From Isoetes taiwanensis (taxonomy: Eukaryota > Streptophyta > Lycopodiopsida > Isoetales > Isoetaceae): DNA of 64,000 nt. Where the stretch lies: NCBI GenBank assembly GCA_021234155.1, contig JAJEKV010000022.1:2542728-2606727 (forward strand). Direction: 5' to 3'. The translations under genes and the position numbers were made by a program. Positions 45,920 through 57,164 of the stretch are shown here, piece after piece (position 1 is the first letter of the stretch; each line of letters starts with the position of its first letter). The notes under the pieces were generated by a model. That model was given only the letters and a program-made list of their open reading frames with translations. It was not told the origin of the DNA and ran no database searches.

Positions 45920-46129
45920 TCACAATTCAGCTACAGCAGCCACCATCGCCGGAACACCAGTTAGCCGGTTTCCAGAGTGGCTGCCCAGTAACAAAATACC
46001 GCCAATTTACACCCAATAATGGGTTTGGAGCAGTCATAGGCATATTCCGAGCATATATTGACATATACTAGGAATATGCCACAAACCCACATAAACAAGG
46101 GTTTGCCCCCTTAGGGGCAACCCAAAAAG
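45920..46129. repeat. Dispersed repeats C (copy 2) and A (copy 1)
   Basis: 45920-46030 matches repeat C at 41885. 46029-46129 is the first copy of repeat A: 'gcatat' palindromic stretches, acccacataaac, then the hairpin gggtttgccccc-tta-ggggcaaccc. Confidence 0.75.
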
Positions 46130-46342
46130 CTCTAAATCCTTAAAATGAATGACTGAAATTTTAACTTAAAGAAGCCCTAAATCGTCATTCCTCTCTCTTA
46201 CCAATCTTGCAAGTAGGGGCCATCACAAGGGTCCTCGCATCTTACGGTGTCTCATTTTTAATGTCCTTTTGTCCACCCAAATTAGCTCTTTTTTTTAGTA
46301 TTATGGGAAGAAGGAAATTCAAAATTAACGAGAATATGGGGG

Positions 46343-49300
46343 ATGGTTGATTCCTCCTTTCTCGAGGAAGAGAGATCTCTTTTCCATCCATTTTTTGTTC
46401 AGGCTTCTTGTGATCCAATCACTAATGACGAAGACAGGAGGCGGAAATGGCATTTGCAGAAGCAACGACAAAGAGCAAGCAAGATGAGGCAACAATTGTC
46501 AAAGGAAAATTTAGATTGGAGTATTGAGCACTCAAAAAAGCAATCGCAACATGCAGCCTCCGTAATCACAAAAAACGTTTTTGGAGTTGACAGGTTCGAT
46601 GTCTACAGAGACCAGAAGAAAGAAGTATGGCATGTAGTGGAGAACAGCAAAGTTATGCAGGTTGCAGTGTCTGATAAGGAAAAGATTGTTCACATTGAAT
46701 TGTTGGTAGCATCCAAGAAACCATACAACATGTGAAAGGAGTGGAGTCCAATGACAAATTAGCAGCAAAAAGAGCAGCATTAGTCATGGCACTTGGGAAG
46801 GTCAGGCATGGCAGCAAAAGATTAGCTGCCAAGGCTTTAGGAATTCATCCAAGGAATTGTTCCAGAGCTAAGAAGCACCGTGTTGCAATTAGTAATAAAA
46901 ATGCATTATGGGCTCTTGAGGGAAGGAAGAAGAGAAAGGATTCCTTGAACAAAGAAGTGATTGAAAAAGTTGTGGATTATTGGACAAACTACACCAGAGT
47001 ATCGCCTAACTTCAAGGATGTCAGATCTGGTAGAGGAAAACATCCTAAGCATCCAACACATTACCTTGATGTGAGCCAGGTATACTATCTGTAGAAAAGT
47101 TTTTTACTAAGTCTTTTTCACGTTTACTAATTACTAATTTTTTTTATAAGTTTTGAAGTATTGATTCTAATATGAATTGTGTCTGCTAATGGAATTAATC
47201 TGCACGCTCTTGTTGTGCTAGCAAGTTTTAATGCTATTGATGGTTGATAATGGATCATTTTTTGTTATAGTGCTAAGGTTTCTCACCTTTATAATGTTGG
47301 TGCCACTTTTAGTAATTGTGTTGATGTTAGTGCCAGTGTTAGTGATTTTTGTAAATGACGGTGCTAATGTTACCAATTTCGTTAATGTTGGTGCCGCTGT
47401 TAGTAATTTTGTCAATGTCACCACTAAACTTAATCTGTAGTTTACCACTACAGATTAGCAATGCTTTCATCCCAATGTCCTAGCACCGGTTAGTGGTTTG
47501 GTTTGCTAAGGGTTATGTTGTAATGCTAATGGAATCAATAATTACTTCTAAGTTGCTATTCATTAGCAGTTGTTTCTCTAGTAGTATTAGCATTAGCATT
47601 TACTAAGTAGTTTTCTATTCTTATTCTGCAGACAGAATTCTTCACTAGTTTCAAGCAAGACAATCCAGATGTTCAAATTAAGCAGAGTCTTCGAGAAATT
47701 AAAGTCTTACTTTGTTGTAAAGCTATCTAAATTCAATACATGTTGTTGCATCTATCATGAGAGGATGTCAATGCTGAGGGAAGGGGTGAAGAACATGAGG
47801 AAAAAGTCCATGGTGCACGCTGCAGATTGCACCTGTGAGTGCAAGAATATGACCACAAGGCAAGCCAAGTAGGGTGCAATGCAACAAGACATATTTGGCA
47901 GTCTAACAGTGACATATGGAGAAGCATGGTTTGCCCAAAGCCTGAAGGTGAGGAGTGGCACAATGAAGCATGCTTGTCAGGAACCTGCATCAAATATAAT
48001 GTGGACAAAATGGAAAGGTGTCCAAAAGAAGAAACAAAGGACAGTACCTCAAAAATCACTTGGGAGAACATAGATTATATTGAAGTAAGGATAAAAATGG
48101 CAAACCCAAAAAAAGAATTGAGCATCAATATTTACAGACTTCACCCAATGTTTTGATGGAAACCTTCAGATCTAAAGCAAAGGAGTTTGTGACACATAAT
48201 TTCTGGTGTAAATGGCAGCAAGCCATGTTTAGACAACTAACAACTGCTGAACAGGTTTGCTGATGATACTATTGTATCAGTGGTTGACTTTGCAGAGAAT
48301 TACTCTTTCAAGGAGCAGAATGAAGTCCAGTCCAAGCATTGGCATAATGAGCAGATCACTATTCTTGTGCACCTCACATATAGAAGGGATCCTGAGACAT
48401 AAGAAATGATCAAGGAAGAACATTTTTATATATCTCATGACAGAAAACACGATTCTTTGTTTGTGCAGCATTGCGTTCTCTTATACAATCATTGGATACA
48501 AGAGAAGGAAATCACTTTGAAGAAGCATTATGTCTTCTCAGATGGTGCAGCCTCACAATTCAAAGGTAAAAAATCATTTTACTTTGATGCTAGATTCAAG
48601 TCTAACAGGTTTGGACATGATGTGGAATTTTTGGTGCTCTGGCCATGGAAAGGGAGAACATGATGGTGCAGGAGCAGTAATAAAGAGGGCTTTGAGAGCA
48701 GCACACTTGAAGGGCAGCAAGATGACCAATGCACACGCGGTGGTAGAATGGCTAAAGCAGTACATGTCAACAGCAGCACCCACGGCATATAAAAAGAAGA
48801 TTCAAACTATAAGTAGAACTTTTTTAGAGGTTGAAATAGGACAAGTGGACAGAAAAAATCAGTGGGAAGCACGTCCTATTGAAGGATCTAGAAACCTTTT
48901 CCATGGGTGTTCAAATCACATGACATATTTATAGGTCAGAAACCTCTCTTGCTTTTGCACAGATTGTTTAGATTTGAATTGGGAATCTTGCCCCAATGCA
49001 TCATATATTAAGAAATTTGGACTAGTTGTGGTACAGCCCATCAGAGCTATTATTGAAGAAGAAGTACATGATGACGGAGAAGAAGCATATATTGGCAGCG
49101 CTGACTTATGTAGCATGCAAGTATCTATAGGTGATGTCTTTGCAGTGGTGGCTCCAAATAACAATCACGAGAATGTGAAATTCTACCTTATCCTATGTAC
49201 CAAAGCTAAGTACTTGGTGTTAGAAGACTTTGTAGATATGCAAGGGCAGACGTTTGTGAAAGGGGATGAGGTCAAGAAGGGACATACTATGAGAAGTTGG

Positions 49301-49543
49301 TGAATTGTAAATCCAGCTACAAGTTTTGTAGAGAAAATAAAGCAAATGTTTATGCTACTCAAGTTGCAAAGAACAAAGTCAGGTTGGTTCCAGCAAAGCA
49401 CGTTGTTAAGCGGGGAGAGTGGTTTACACTCTAAGTGCCAAAGAAGAACAAGATATTCTAGAAAGGCTTCGCACGTTGTTGAAATAGTGGAAAGAGCAAT
49501 TGTGTCAAGGGTAGTGTATCAGTACTTATGTTTCTGCTTATGA
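46343..49543 (+). pseudogene. Second RNase H-like transposase-like gene (SDG...QFK / HGKG family), decayed
   Basis: Segments in order: a basic N-terminus (46343-46735); a helix-turn-helix-like block KRLAAKALGIHPRNCSRAKK (46732-47094), followed by an intron to about 47633; FFTSFKQDNPDVQIK and FEKLKSYFV...FNTCCCIYHERMSML; HAADCTCECK; FVTHNFWCKWQQAMFRQLT. Three acidic blocks then follow: VVDFAENYSF (Asp at 48286), YVFSDGAASQFKGKKSF (Asp at 48541) and GHGKGEHDGAGAVIKRAL (Asp at 48662). A C-terminal VFAVVAPNNNHENVKFYLIL block lies near 49135-49195. The parts lie in several frames; a one-base change near 48640 splits EFF from SGHGKG. The three-Asp pattern suggests a DDD/E nuclease, and the motif set matches uncharacterised proteins known mainly from animals and seed-free plants. 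It differs from the gene at 1020. Transposition is inferred. Confidence 0.65.
47218..47450 (+). repeat. Degenerate TTAGTxxTTxxTTAATG-type repeats in an intron
   Basis: 'gttggtgcc(a/g)ct(t/g)ttagtaatt' and close variants recur about six times (47296-47420). They lie between the N-terminal and zinc-knuckle-like segments of the transposase-like gene. Frames on both strands here are by-products. Confidence 0.6.
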
Positions 49544-49706
49544 CTACTTTTATGAATATAAAGAAGTTTTCGTATTTTGCATTCTCATTCTTGATGCTTC
49601 AGTTCCAGAATTTTATACTCGAGTGTTGATTGAATTCCAAAATTTTATACTTTTTCAATTGCTGGTATTTCGTACTATTTTAAATTGCTGGTATATAGAT
49701 AGACAG

Positions 49707-49935
49707 GGCACTGAGGCCAATCTACAAGGTAAAACATCTAAGTACAAGGTATAACAAAAGTTGGTAAAACATGTAAGTACAAAAGAATTAAAAAAAAGGC
49801 ACAAGGCCATCATCTTCATTAAACAAGGCACTGAGGCCTGGATTACAGAAGGCACAAGGCCATTACATTCAAAAGGCACACAGCCTGGATTAACCAAAAG
49901 GCACAAGGCCTGGATTAAACAAAAGGCACAAGGCC
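49707..49935 (+). repeat. GGCACAAGGCC repeat array downstream of the transposase-like gene
   Basis: Seven copies of GGCAC(A/T)(A/G)AGGCC start at 49707, 49798, 49827, 49851, 49875, 49900 and 49925. The last five are spaced 24-25 bp apart, with linker 'tggattaaacaaaa'. The core GGC...GCC is partly self-complementary. The array begins about 170 bp after the last coding block of the element. Confidence 0.85.
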
Positions 49936-50075
49936 TAGAGCAGGTGTATTCTTAAAATTTACAAAGGCATAAAAGGCATGTTTCAACAAAGCTTGTAAAA
50001 AAAGGGGGCTTCATAAAAAAAAAAAAGGAAGGTCCTCAGCTCTTCACGCCTCATCTGTAAGAGTAATTCAGAAAG

Positions 50076-50573
50076 TTAGAAAGTTTTAATATGTAACACA
50101 AAGCAGAAACTGAAAAGCAGATACTTATTCTTAAGCCAATTCTGAAAAAGTAAAAATTCTTCTGCTTCCATCGGGTCTTCTGCCTCATCTTCGCTGGATC
50201 CCAACGAAGTGCTGGTTGCCTCATCTTCGTCGGATTCGGCTTCTTGCAGATAATCTCTCCACATTTCCCTAGAAAGAGCTTCACAAGAATCTAGCTCTGT
50301 GGAAGTTTCAGAAGTGAAGCTTGTTTCTGTTTCAGAAGACAAGCTGGTGGAATCAGAGAAGCTGGTAGAATCAAAGGGTTTTGAATCGGAGCCTTCTTCT
50401 TGCTGGCTAACCTTGAAAAAATCCAGATCTTCTTCATGATCTTCATGCAATCTTTGAGTTGGCCATGAACCTATCGCATACCGCGCGAAAAGCTCTAGCA
50501 AAGGAAGGGAAATTAAAGCTCGGTGTTTAGCAGGGGCAGGGGAAGCTGACCAGGAGCGGCAGCGCGTCGGCAT
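50076..50573 (-). CDS. Acidic, Ser-rich 165-residue protein of unknown function
   Basis: The ATG at 50573 is followed by a basic, Pro/Ala-rich N-terminus (MPTRCRSWSASPAPAKHRAL). Then comes a long Ser/Glu/Asp region (FDSTSFSDSTSLSSETET and ESDEDEATSTSLGSSEDEAE) and EAEEFLLFQNWLKNK. The last ~17 residues (hydrophobic, then stop) look like read-through of an intron. A TATA-like box, TTTATATGG, lies about 40 bp before the ATG. The SEDEAE-type acidic tail recalls that of the element at 1020-2731. It could be an accessory gene of the neighbouring transposase-like element or an independent gene. I do not recognise it. Confidence 0.4.
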   Translation of the reverse strand: MPTRCRSWSASPAPAKHRALISLPLLELFARYAIGSWPTQRLHEDHEEDLDFFKVSQQEEGSDSKPFDSTSFSDSTSLSSETETSFTSETSTELDSCEALSREMWRDYLQEAESDEDEATSTSLGSSEDEAEDPMEAEEFLLFQNWLKNKYLLFSFCFVLHIKTF

Positions 50574-50610
50574 TCTGTTGGGAGAATTGGACGAGATGCT
50601 TCTCCCTCAC

Positions 50611-50620
50611 GACCATATAA
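50611..50620 (-). promoter_or_regulatory. TATA-like box upstream of the 50573 ORF
   Basis: The minus-strand sequence ctttatatgg lies about 40 bp before the ATG, a normal distance for a plant core promoter with a short leader. Confidence 0.4.
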
Positions 50621-51823
50621 AGGCTAGCGTGAAATAAATTTCGGAGGCTACGATTTTGGTATTTTCGTACCATTAGAATCTTAATCGTAATGTTTTAGTA
50701 GGATACGGAGTGAAATGCAATTACCTTGAAATGACCATAATTTTATTTTCTAAAACATTAAAAAAAAAAAAAAAACTACCTATCTTGAAATGGCCATCAT
50801 CTTTTTTGTACACCAATCATCTTATGTTGGCTTGGCACTTGTTTAGTAATTGTAATTGTAATTGGTTAGTGTAAATTGCAATTGCCTTAAGGTCCCATCT
50901 TGAATAGAATTTGTTAGTCTAAATTGAAGTTGTAACAACAAGTCAAAATTTTGTCAATGAAAGTCAAACTTGTTTCAAAATTTTGTCAATGAAAGTTAAA
51001 TTTTGTCAAGCTTAGGGGTGATTCACACTTGTTGACTTAAAAATTGTTGACTCACGCTTTACCAAACATGTTGTAGACAATATGCCTTAACATAATACAT
51101 AGAATAGCATAAGTCAAAATTTGGTAATTGTTGATTTGGCAACATGGAGCATTATTGTTGCAAAATTTGGTTAATGAAAGTCAAACTTTTGCTTGGATCT
51201 GGCTCTCACTTGTTGACGTGAAAATTGTTGACTTACGCTTTACCAAACATGTTGTACACAATATGCCTTAACATAATGCATTCGTGGATTTGGCATTTGT
51301 TGATTTGGTAATTGTTGATTTGGGAACATGTGGAACATTGAATGCATGTGGGATATTTGAGCCCATTATTAAAAGAAAAGGGTGGACGAGAAAGGTCATG
51401 ACACTCTGGCATGTAGTGAAGATTACAAGCCAGAGAGTGATAACTTTTCATCATCTAATCTCTATCCACACTCTTCAATGAAACAGCAAAAAACTATTTA
51501 TACATGCGCACGAATTTTCTAATATATGCATGTGGGATATTGCTAACTTTGTGTTAGGTTTCTGCTAAGTATTTATACTGCAGGGATCGAAATTAGGGAG
51601 TTTCTCTTTTGATCATACTAATTTCGAAAATGCACAAGACCTTTGTACATACGCAATTACGTTCACTTCTGGAACTAGCTTGTGACCAAAGCGTGCAGGA
51701 TATTTGAGCCCATTATAACGGAAACTGCATACGAGAGAATTATAAAGTTCTTTAAACGTTTGTGGTGTTGATAAACACCAAATTACAATAAAAGAAATCT
51801 AATATTAAAAAATATACAACAGT
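50621..51823. repeat. Intergenic with a diverged ~190-bp duplication
   Basis: 51020-51100 and 51205-51285 share 'cttgttgac(t/g)taaaaattg', ttgactcacgctttaccaaa and acatgttgta(g/c)acaatatgcc. The unit is thus repeated at a period of about 185 bp. 'tttgtcaatgaaagt(c/t)aaa' is also repeated near 50950 and 50985. No gene was seen. Confidence 0.6.
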
Positions 51824-53474
51824 TTAGGACAAGTCCATGGTCTTTAATACCTCCAACACTTTTGTGCTCTTTTCATCATACTGATTTTGAAAATGCACAG
51901 ACCTCTGTATATAAGCAATTACGTTGACTTCTATTATTAGCTTCTCCAAGTAAGGTATCATAGTCTTCAACGGGTAATCACCGTCATTTATGTCAGGCAT
52001 GAAGGACCTTGGTGTGATGCAGGAATCTGCATTATTCTTAAAATTCACGTACCTGTAAGGATCAATCAGCAAAGTTGTCCTCATGCTAAATTCTGGACAT
52101 TTCTCATAAACGTTTGTCAATTTTTTGATGTGGCAAGAAGTTCCATTATTCATTTTCAAAGGATGCACCATCCATTTGAAAAGAAACTTATCCACTAAGG
52201 ACTGAGGAATGAAAGACCTCAGGCAGCTAATCACTAAGTGATTGAAAGACCATATATCAACAGCAAAGTGTTCGGTGACGAAATCCATGAACTGCACTGC
52301 CACTGGCCTGACACCAAGAACCTCTTTTCTTGATGGAAGAAGTTGGACACCTTCCACCACATCAGGTACTGCTTTAGCCTTTTTGAAAACCTTGTACAGG
52401 AAGTCCTCTGGCTCAATAACCAAAAGCGTCTTGCCAACAACACTAGCACTATGCAGTGACAACTATTAGAGAAATTATATCAGTACAATAGGCAGAAAGA
52501 AACACACTAGAATCACCTTAGTTTCTTAGTTATTGATTTGGATGGAGCTCGTTTGTTGGAGGAAACCTGCTTGGAATTATTCTTAGAAGTAGATTCTCCA
52601 ACTGATGCCAAATCAGTTTCTTCCTCTATGATTGTCTTCTCCACATTATCAGCATGTTTGTCCAATTTGAAAACATAACCATCTATATTCTTCAACACTG
52701 CTTCATATTCTTCATCTATTACTTGCACAACATTGTCTTTAATTCTGTTAGAAATGTCAACTATAGACTTTGAAATATTTAAACTTGAGTCTGCATCATT
52801 CAAATTATCAAACTAAATAAGTATTTAAAGAAGAAAAATCCAAAGTAGTTATACTTCACAAGAATTACTTGCTTTTTAGTCTTTTACAACTATTACTTTG
52901 TTCAGCATTCTCTCTCTTCAAGTTTGGGCTTGCGAAAGATAATAAAGTGCAATCTTTAATGGATTGCATAATTATATCAGGCTCCTCCAAGTCAGCAAGT
53001 GTGCTTAATGATGGATCTTGACTCTTTTCAATGGACTGCACTGCACTGTAATTGGGAGCAGATTCCATTGCAGATCTACATGGAAGTCCAATGGACCTGA
53101 ACCAATTATGAGGCATCTGACTCTCAATGTGCAACAATGGCTGAGACACAAAGTGGGTCATAGACATATGTACAGAAAGAACAACTTTGTAATCTTGCAA
53201 ATGCTACAGTAGAGCATTTTGGATGTTCCAAAAATGGAAGGTTGAGTTGCAGTCCAGACATCTTACTTAGAGATGAAGCTATTTCTTTCAACTTCTCCAG
53301 CCTTGGTTGGAGTCCATCTTCTTCGTCTTCTGCCTGTTTAAAAATAAAAAGAATGATGAATGCAAAAAGAGAAAGTAATGAGCACTATGTAATTGCAAAG
53401 TCATTAGCAATTACCCCTTTGTGAATTTTCTCCATACTCTTGTATGCTGTTGTCGCCTCCAAAAGTTCCTTTTC
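51824..53474 (-). CDS. FCP1-like (HAD superfamily) protein lacking the catalytic Asp motif
   Basis: The last exon (52448-51824) encodes an FCP1/NIF-type domain: GKTLLVIEPEDFLYKVFKK, RPVAVQFMDFVTEHFAVDIW, a FLFKW block, RTTLLIDPYRYVNF, and YPLKTMIPYLEKLIIEVNVI. It joins in frame to exon 52812-52517 (acidic and basic Ser/Lys-rich) through CTAAG|gtgatt and gcatag|TG. Further upstream are coding blocks 53200-52865 and 53333 onward (AEDEEDGLQPRLEKLKEIAS) and exon 53474-53415 (EKELLEATTAYKSMEKIHKG). FCP1-like enzymes use DxDx(T/V) to dephosphorylate serine. Here the position reads VIEPED, and the second Asp pair is reduced to IDP, so activity is unlikely. Two junctions (near 53200 and 52865/52812) do not splice in frame by eye, so the gene may be broken. 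The 5' end is not found. Confidence 0.55.
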
Positions 53475-54002
53475 CTGCAAGTGTAGCACCAAATTTTCGT
53501 TGTTAATGTAACGTGCTACTTAGCAAATGTTGCCTGCAAACATAGAACCAAATCACTAACTCGTACAAGCATATACTAACTAGCAAGTACTGCCTGCGAA
53601 ACATAGTACCAATATAACTTGTTAGCATAATTTTCTAACTGACAGCTGTTGTCTGCAAATATAGTACCAAATGCTTAACTCGTTAGCATCAGCTATTGAA
53701 CTTGCACGACCAAATATTATTGCGCTGTACTTTCCGCTGATGCCAAGCCCAAAAAATTCTAGCTTGAAATATCACACTAAAAAAGAGATGAATCAAAGCG
53801 AGATGGAATGCAATCCTCCACATCTACTACATTAATCTTTGTCCTCAATATAGAAGCATGAAATATTATAGAATGAAACCATTTCCACATTATTTACCAT
53901 TCCTGAAGATTTGTCAACAAAGATTAGATGCTTACCACTGGAACAACTTTTCTTGAGTCTGAGAAATTATTCAGATGAGCAATTTGATCCGAGCTCATCA
54001 CC
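53475..54002. other. Probable upstream introns of the FCP1-like gene
   Basis: Repeats of 'tgcctgc(a/g)aa(a)catag(a/t)acc' occur near 53530, 53590 and 53650. No exon could be identified. Confidence 0.35.
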
Positions 54003-54320
54003 AAGCAGGGTAATGGGATCTCGATTGGGGCTTTTCTTGAATCTAATGACTGGCAATCGATTGTCTAGAATGGTACAAATAACCGAATTCGATAATTACT
54101 GTTGTGGAAGCAGCACAATCACATCAATTTAATCCGGCCAGTTAACTAAGCAGGGTAATGGGATCTCGATTGGGGCTTTTGTTGAATCTAATGACTGGCA
54201 ATTGATTGTTTAGAATGGTACAAATAACTGATTTTGATAATTACTATTGTAGAGCAGTACAGTACAACAATTTGATCCGGCCAGTTAACCAAGCGGGATA
54301 CGGGGATCTCGATGGGGAGT
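54003..54320 (+). repeat. ~145-bp tandem duplication (2.2 copies)
   Basis: The unit begins aagcagggtaatgggatctc, contains 'gaatctaatgactggcaat' and 'tagaatggtacaaataac', and ends atccggccagttaac. It occurs at 54003 and 54148; a third, partial copy starts at 54291. Confidence 0.88.
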
Positions 54321-57164
54321 AGCTATGTTTCTGAATCCGATCCAAGAAACTCCAAGAAAGAAGGAAAGGAAGAAAGGTTCGACGGTTTAGGATCCCATGG
54401 GCGGGATTTAGTGCTAAAATAAAATTTAAAAATTCAGTTACACTCCATTAATTAGCGCTATTATTTAGGGCTAAAAATGGCATCATTTATGCCACCGTAG
54501 TTTGCGAGGACCCACAAACCCATCGCAACAGGGAAGATTTGCCTGGGCAACACATCCCTCAAATAGCAAAGGCCAAGAATTCAACGGACAGAGCTGCAAC
54601 GAATCGCCAAGCACATTAGTTTACGGTTCAAAGGCAGGTGACAAAGCTATGCAGATAGATTGTTGAGATTTGATATTTGATACGGTCTTTTATAAGGTCC
54701 CTATGCGATTTGTGGAGCGGTTATGGCGGCTTCCACTACTTGCACCCTCCCCATACGAATATGGCACATAGCAGTGCAAAAACGTCCTTCTCCTCTTGAT
54801 TCATCAGTTCCAATACCACTGCTTGCCAAAGGAAACTTTGAAACTTTGTTTTTGAAGTTTACTCCACCGTAGCTTGAACGCAGAAAACCATGATGAGGAA
54901 TTAGTCTAGTCTATAGGCTAAAATATGGAGAATGGTTCCAAATAGTTGGGAGATGAGCTTCACAAGGCTGCAATTTTGGACACTGTCGGCGGGAGGTTAT
55001 TTATTTGGTGAGGTGCATAGAAATATCCAACTATTTAAATGTTTATTGAATTTTAGAACATATATGTTCATGAATTCCACCAGGAGAACGAATTACTTCA
55101 AAGACGGTATTAGTCTTTTTTTTTTTTCAGGGTTCTATGCCAAGATCATTATGTGTTTGTTTCTATTTCTATGTTCGTTTCTGGTTAAACAAAATCATTC
55201 ACAAACATTTATAATGATGCTAATATGCTGCTAAGACTCCAAATTGCTCCAGTTTATGATAGACAGAGGGCAAAAAGGTATCCATCAGTAGCAACAGACA
55301 AATGACTGCCAATAAGACTTGCCCTCATGTATGCTTGGCAGATATCCATATCATATGCTTCATGTCCTAGAGTTTTCAGCTTTAAGAGCAGTATATGTTT
55401 AGGTAAAACAGTTACTGGGCGATGGCTTTGTGTTCAGAGCAAGCCAACAGACCAACTACTCAACTCTCAAGAGTCTCTATTTTTTCTTTGCATAGAGAAT
55501 GGGCTTACTCAAGCATGTGCAATCCAGACAGGGATACATAGAAAGGAGCTACTTGAAAGCAGAAAAAATGCAACAAAGCAGAGAGAAGATAGGCTACCTT
55601 GCACAATGCTTCCAGCTGAAACCATGACTTCGCAATTGAGAAGCACTTCTTATTATGTTGTCTTCTTGCACAAATAATACTCCAGTCGCAACTGTATTAA
55701 ACCTAAACTCAAATCTCAGTCCATATAATGGAAAATCAAATAAGATAAAAAAGAGAACGGGGAGATGGGTTACCTTGCACGATGCCTCCAACCGAAACTC
55801 GCACTAAACGATCAGAGCTCTGCTAGCTCTAAAGCTTATAAAGAAATAGAGAACTTGGAAATGGAGAACCAGATCAAAGATTCTATAAAAGTCCACTGCC
55901 AAAACCACTGCGGAAAGGGTAACATACTCCCAGATAAGCACAGTGGCTGCTTCATGGATCAGACATTTCAGACTTAACTCAAACTCATGAGATTTGTTGA
56001 AATTTGGCGGGGCTACAAAGCAGCTCAACTGTGCCATGAAAATGAATTCCAGACGCTCTGAGTCTTAAGCAAAACAAATAAGAAAAAAAAAAACCCATAG
56101 ACTCTGTGGAAGAAGGGAGTTTAATAGAAAAAAATATCTTGTCGCTGCCACTGGCGTTGCAGAATTGGTTAACCATAGCTTTAGTGCTTTGGAATGCCAG
56201 AATAAAACAAACCTTGGGTTTCACGATAGAGCTACCCAAGTCGTCAAGGATCGCCAAGCTGGGGGTTCTTCAAGCGTTCTCATGGCTCCCATTTTATGTA
56301 AACATATGCTTCTTGTTCACTGCATAATAAAAGATGAAGGAAAATGATGAAGGATAAAAAATCAAACTGGATAATGTGCAAGGAGCCAATCCTTACATCA
56401 ATGAACGATGAAGCATTGCTATTGTTGGCGATGGAGATCTGCAAGGCGGTGGCCCGAAAGAGAAAAATGGAACAGAAGAATTTTAGAGCAGTTTGAAATG
56501 GACACATACATAAAAAAAAAAGTCCTCCAAGGGAGGAGAGGAATGCCGCATGCGGCGTAACATGCGGCGTTCCCTGACACGGTTCCCAACCCCATCCCAA
56601 AATTAAAACAAGGTGCTGCGCACGGAGGGTTGCCCTCCGTGACCCGAGAGTGAAATGGCTTAAATCACACTTCAAAATCATGTTTTCGAGCATATATTGA
56701 CATATACTTGGAATATGCCACAAACCCACATGGATGAGGGTTTTCCCCTTAGGGGCAACCCCAAAAACTGGACTCAAACATATTAGTGGATGCTATTTCC
56801 ATGCTCAATTCATAATTCATAAGGCAAGGCATTCAAATACGCTAATAACTCACAAATTGAATGTTGCAAATAGGAAAAAGAAACAGAGTCCATTGGTTCC
56901 ATTCAAACCTTGAACATATCGAAAGACGAGAAGCAAGAATGATGATTTCGTTGGTGTTTTAGTTTTCTTTATCGGGGGCCTTCTACAGCAATGTGATCTT
57001 TGATGAGCCAACACGTTACAAGGAAGCCATGAACAGTTCCAGGAAAAATGAATGGAGCAAAGCCACGCAAGAAGAAAATAGTCCCCTGCTAAAATATGAT
57101 ACATGGGACAGTGCAAGCTCCCTCCAAGCAGAAAGCGAGTACCCTGCAAGTGAGTTTGTAAAGT
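54321..57164. other. Intergenic, with dispersed repeats
   Basis: No gene is supported. A possible duplicated exon edge on the minus strand is seen: gcttccagctgaaacc preceded by accttgcacaat (55600) and gcctccaaccgaaact preceded by accttgcacgat (55770). Repeat B copy 2 lies at 56608-56690 and repeat A copy 2 at 56686-56767, side by side. Confidence 0.45.
56608..56767. repeat. Dispersed repeats B (copy 2) and A (copy 2)
   Basis: aaggtgctgcgcacggaggg matches repeat B at 41640. It is followed directly by the repeat A core, with gagcatatattgacatatac and a terminal hairpin ggttttcccc-tta-ggggcaacc. Confidence 0.7.
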
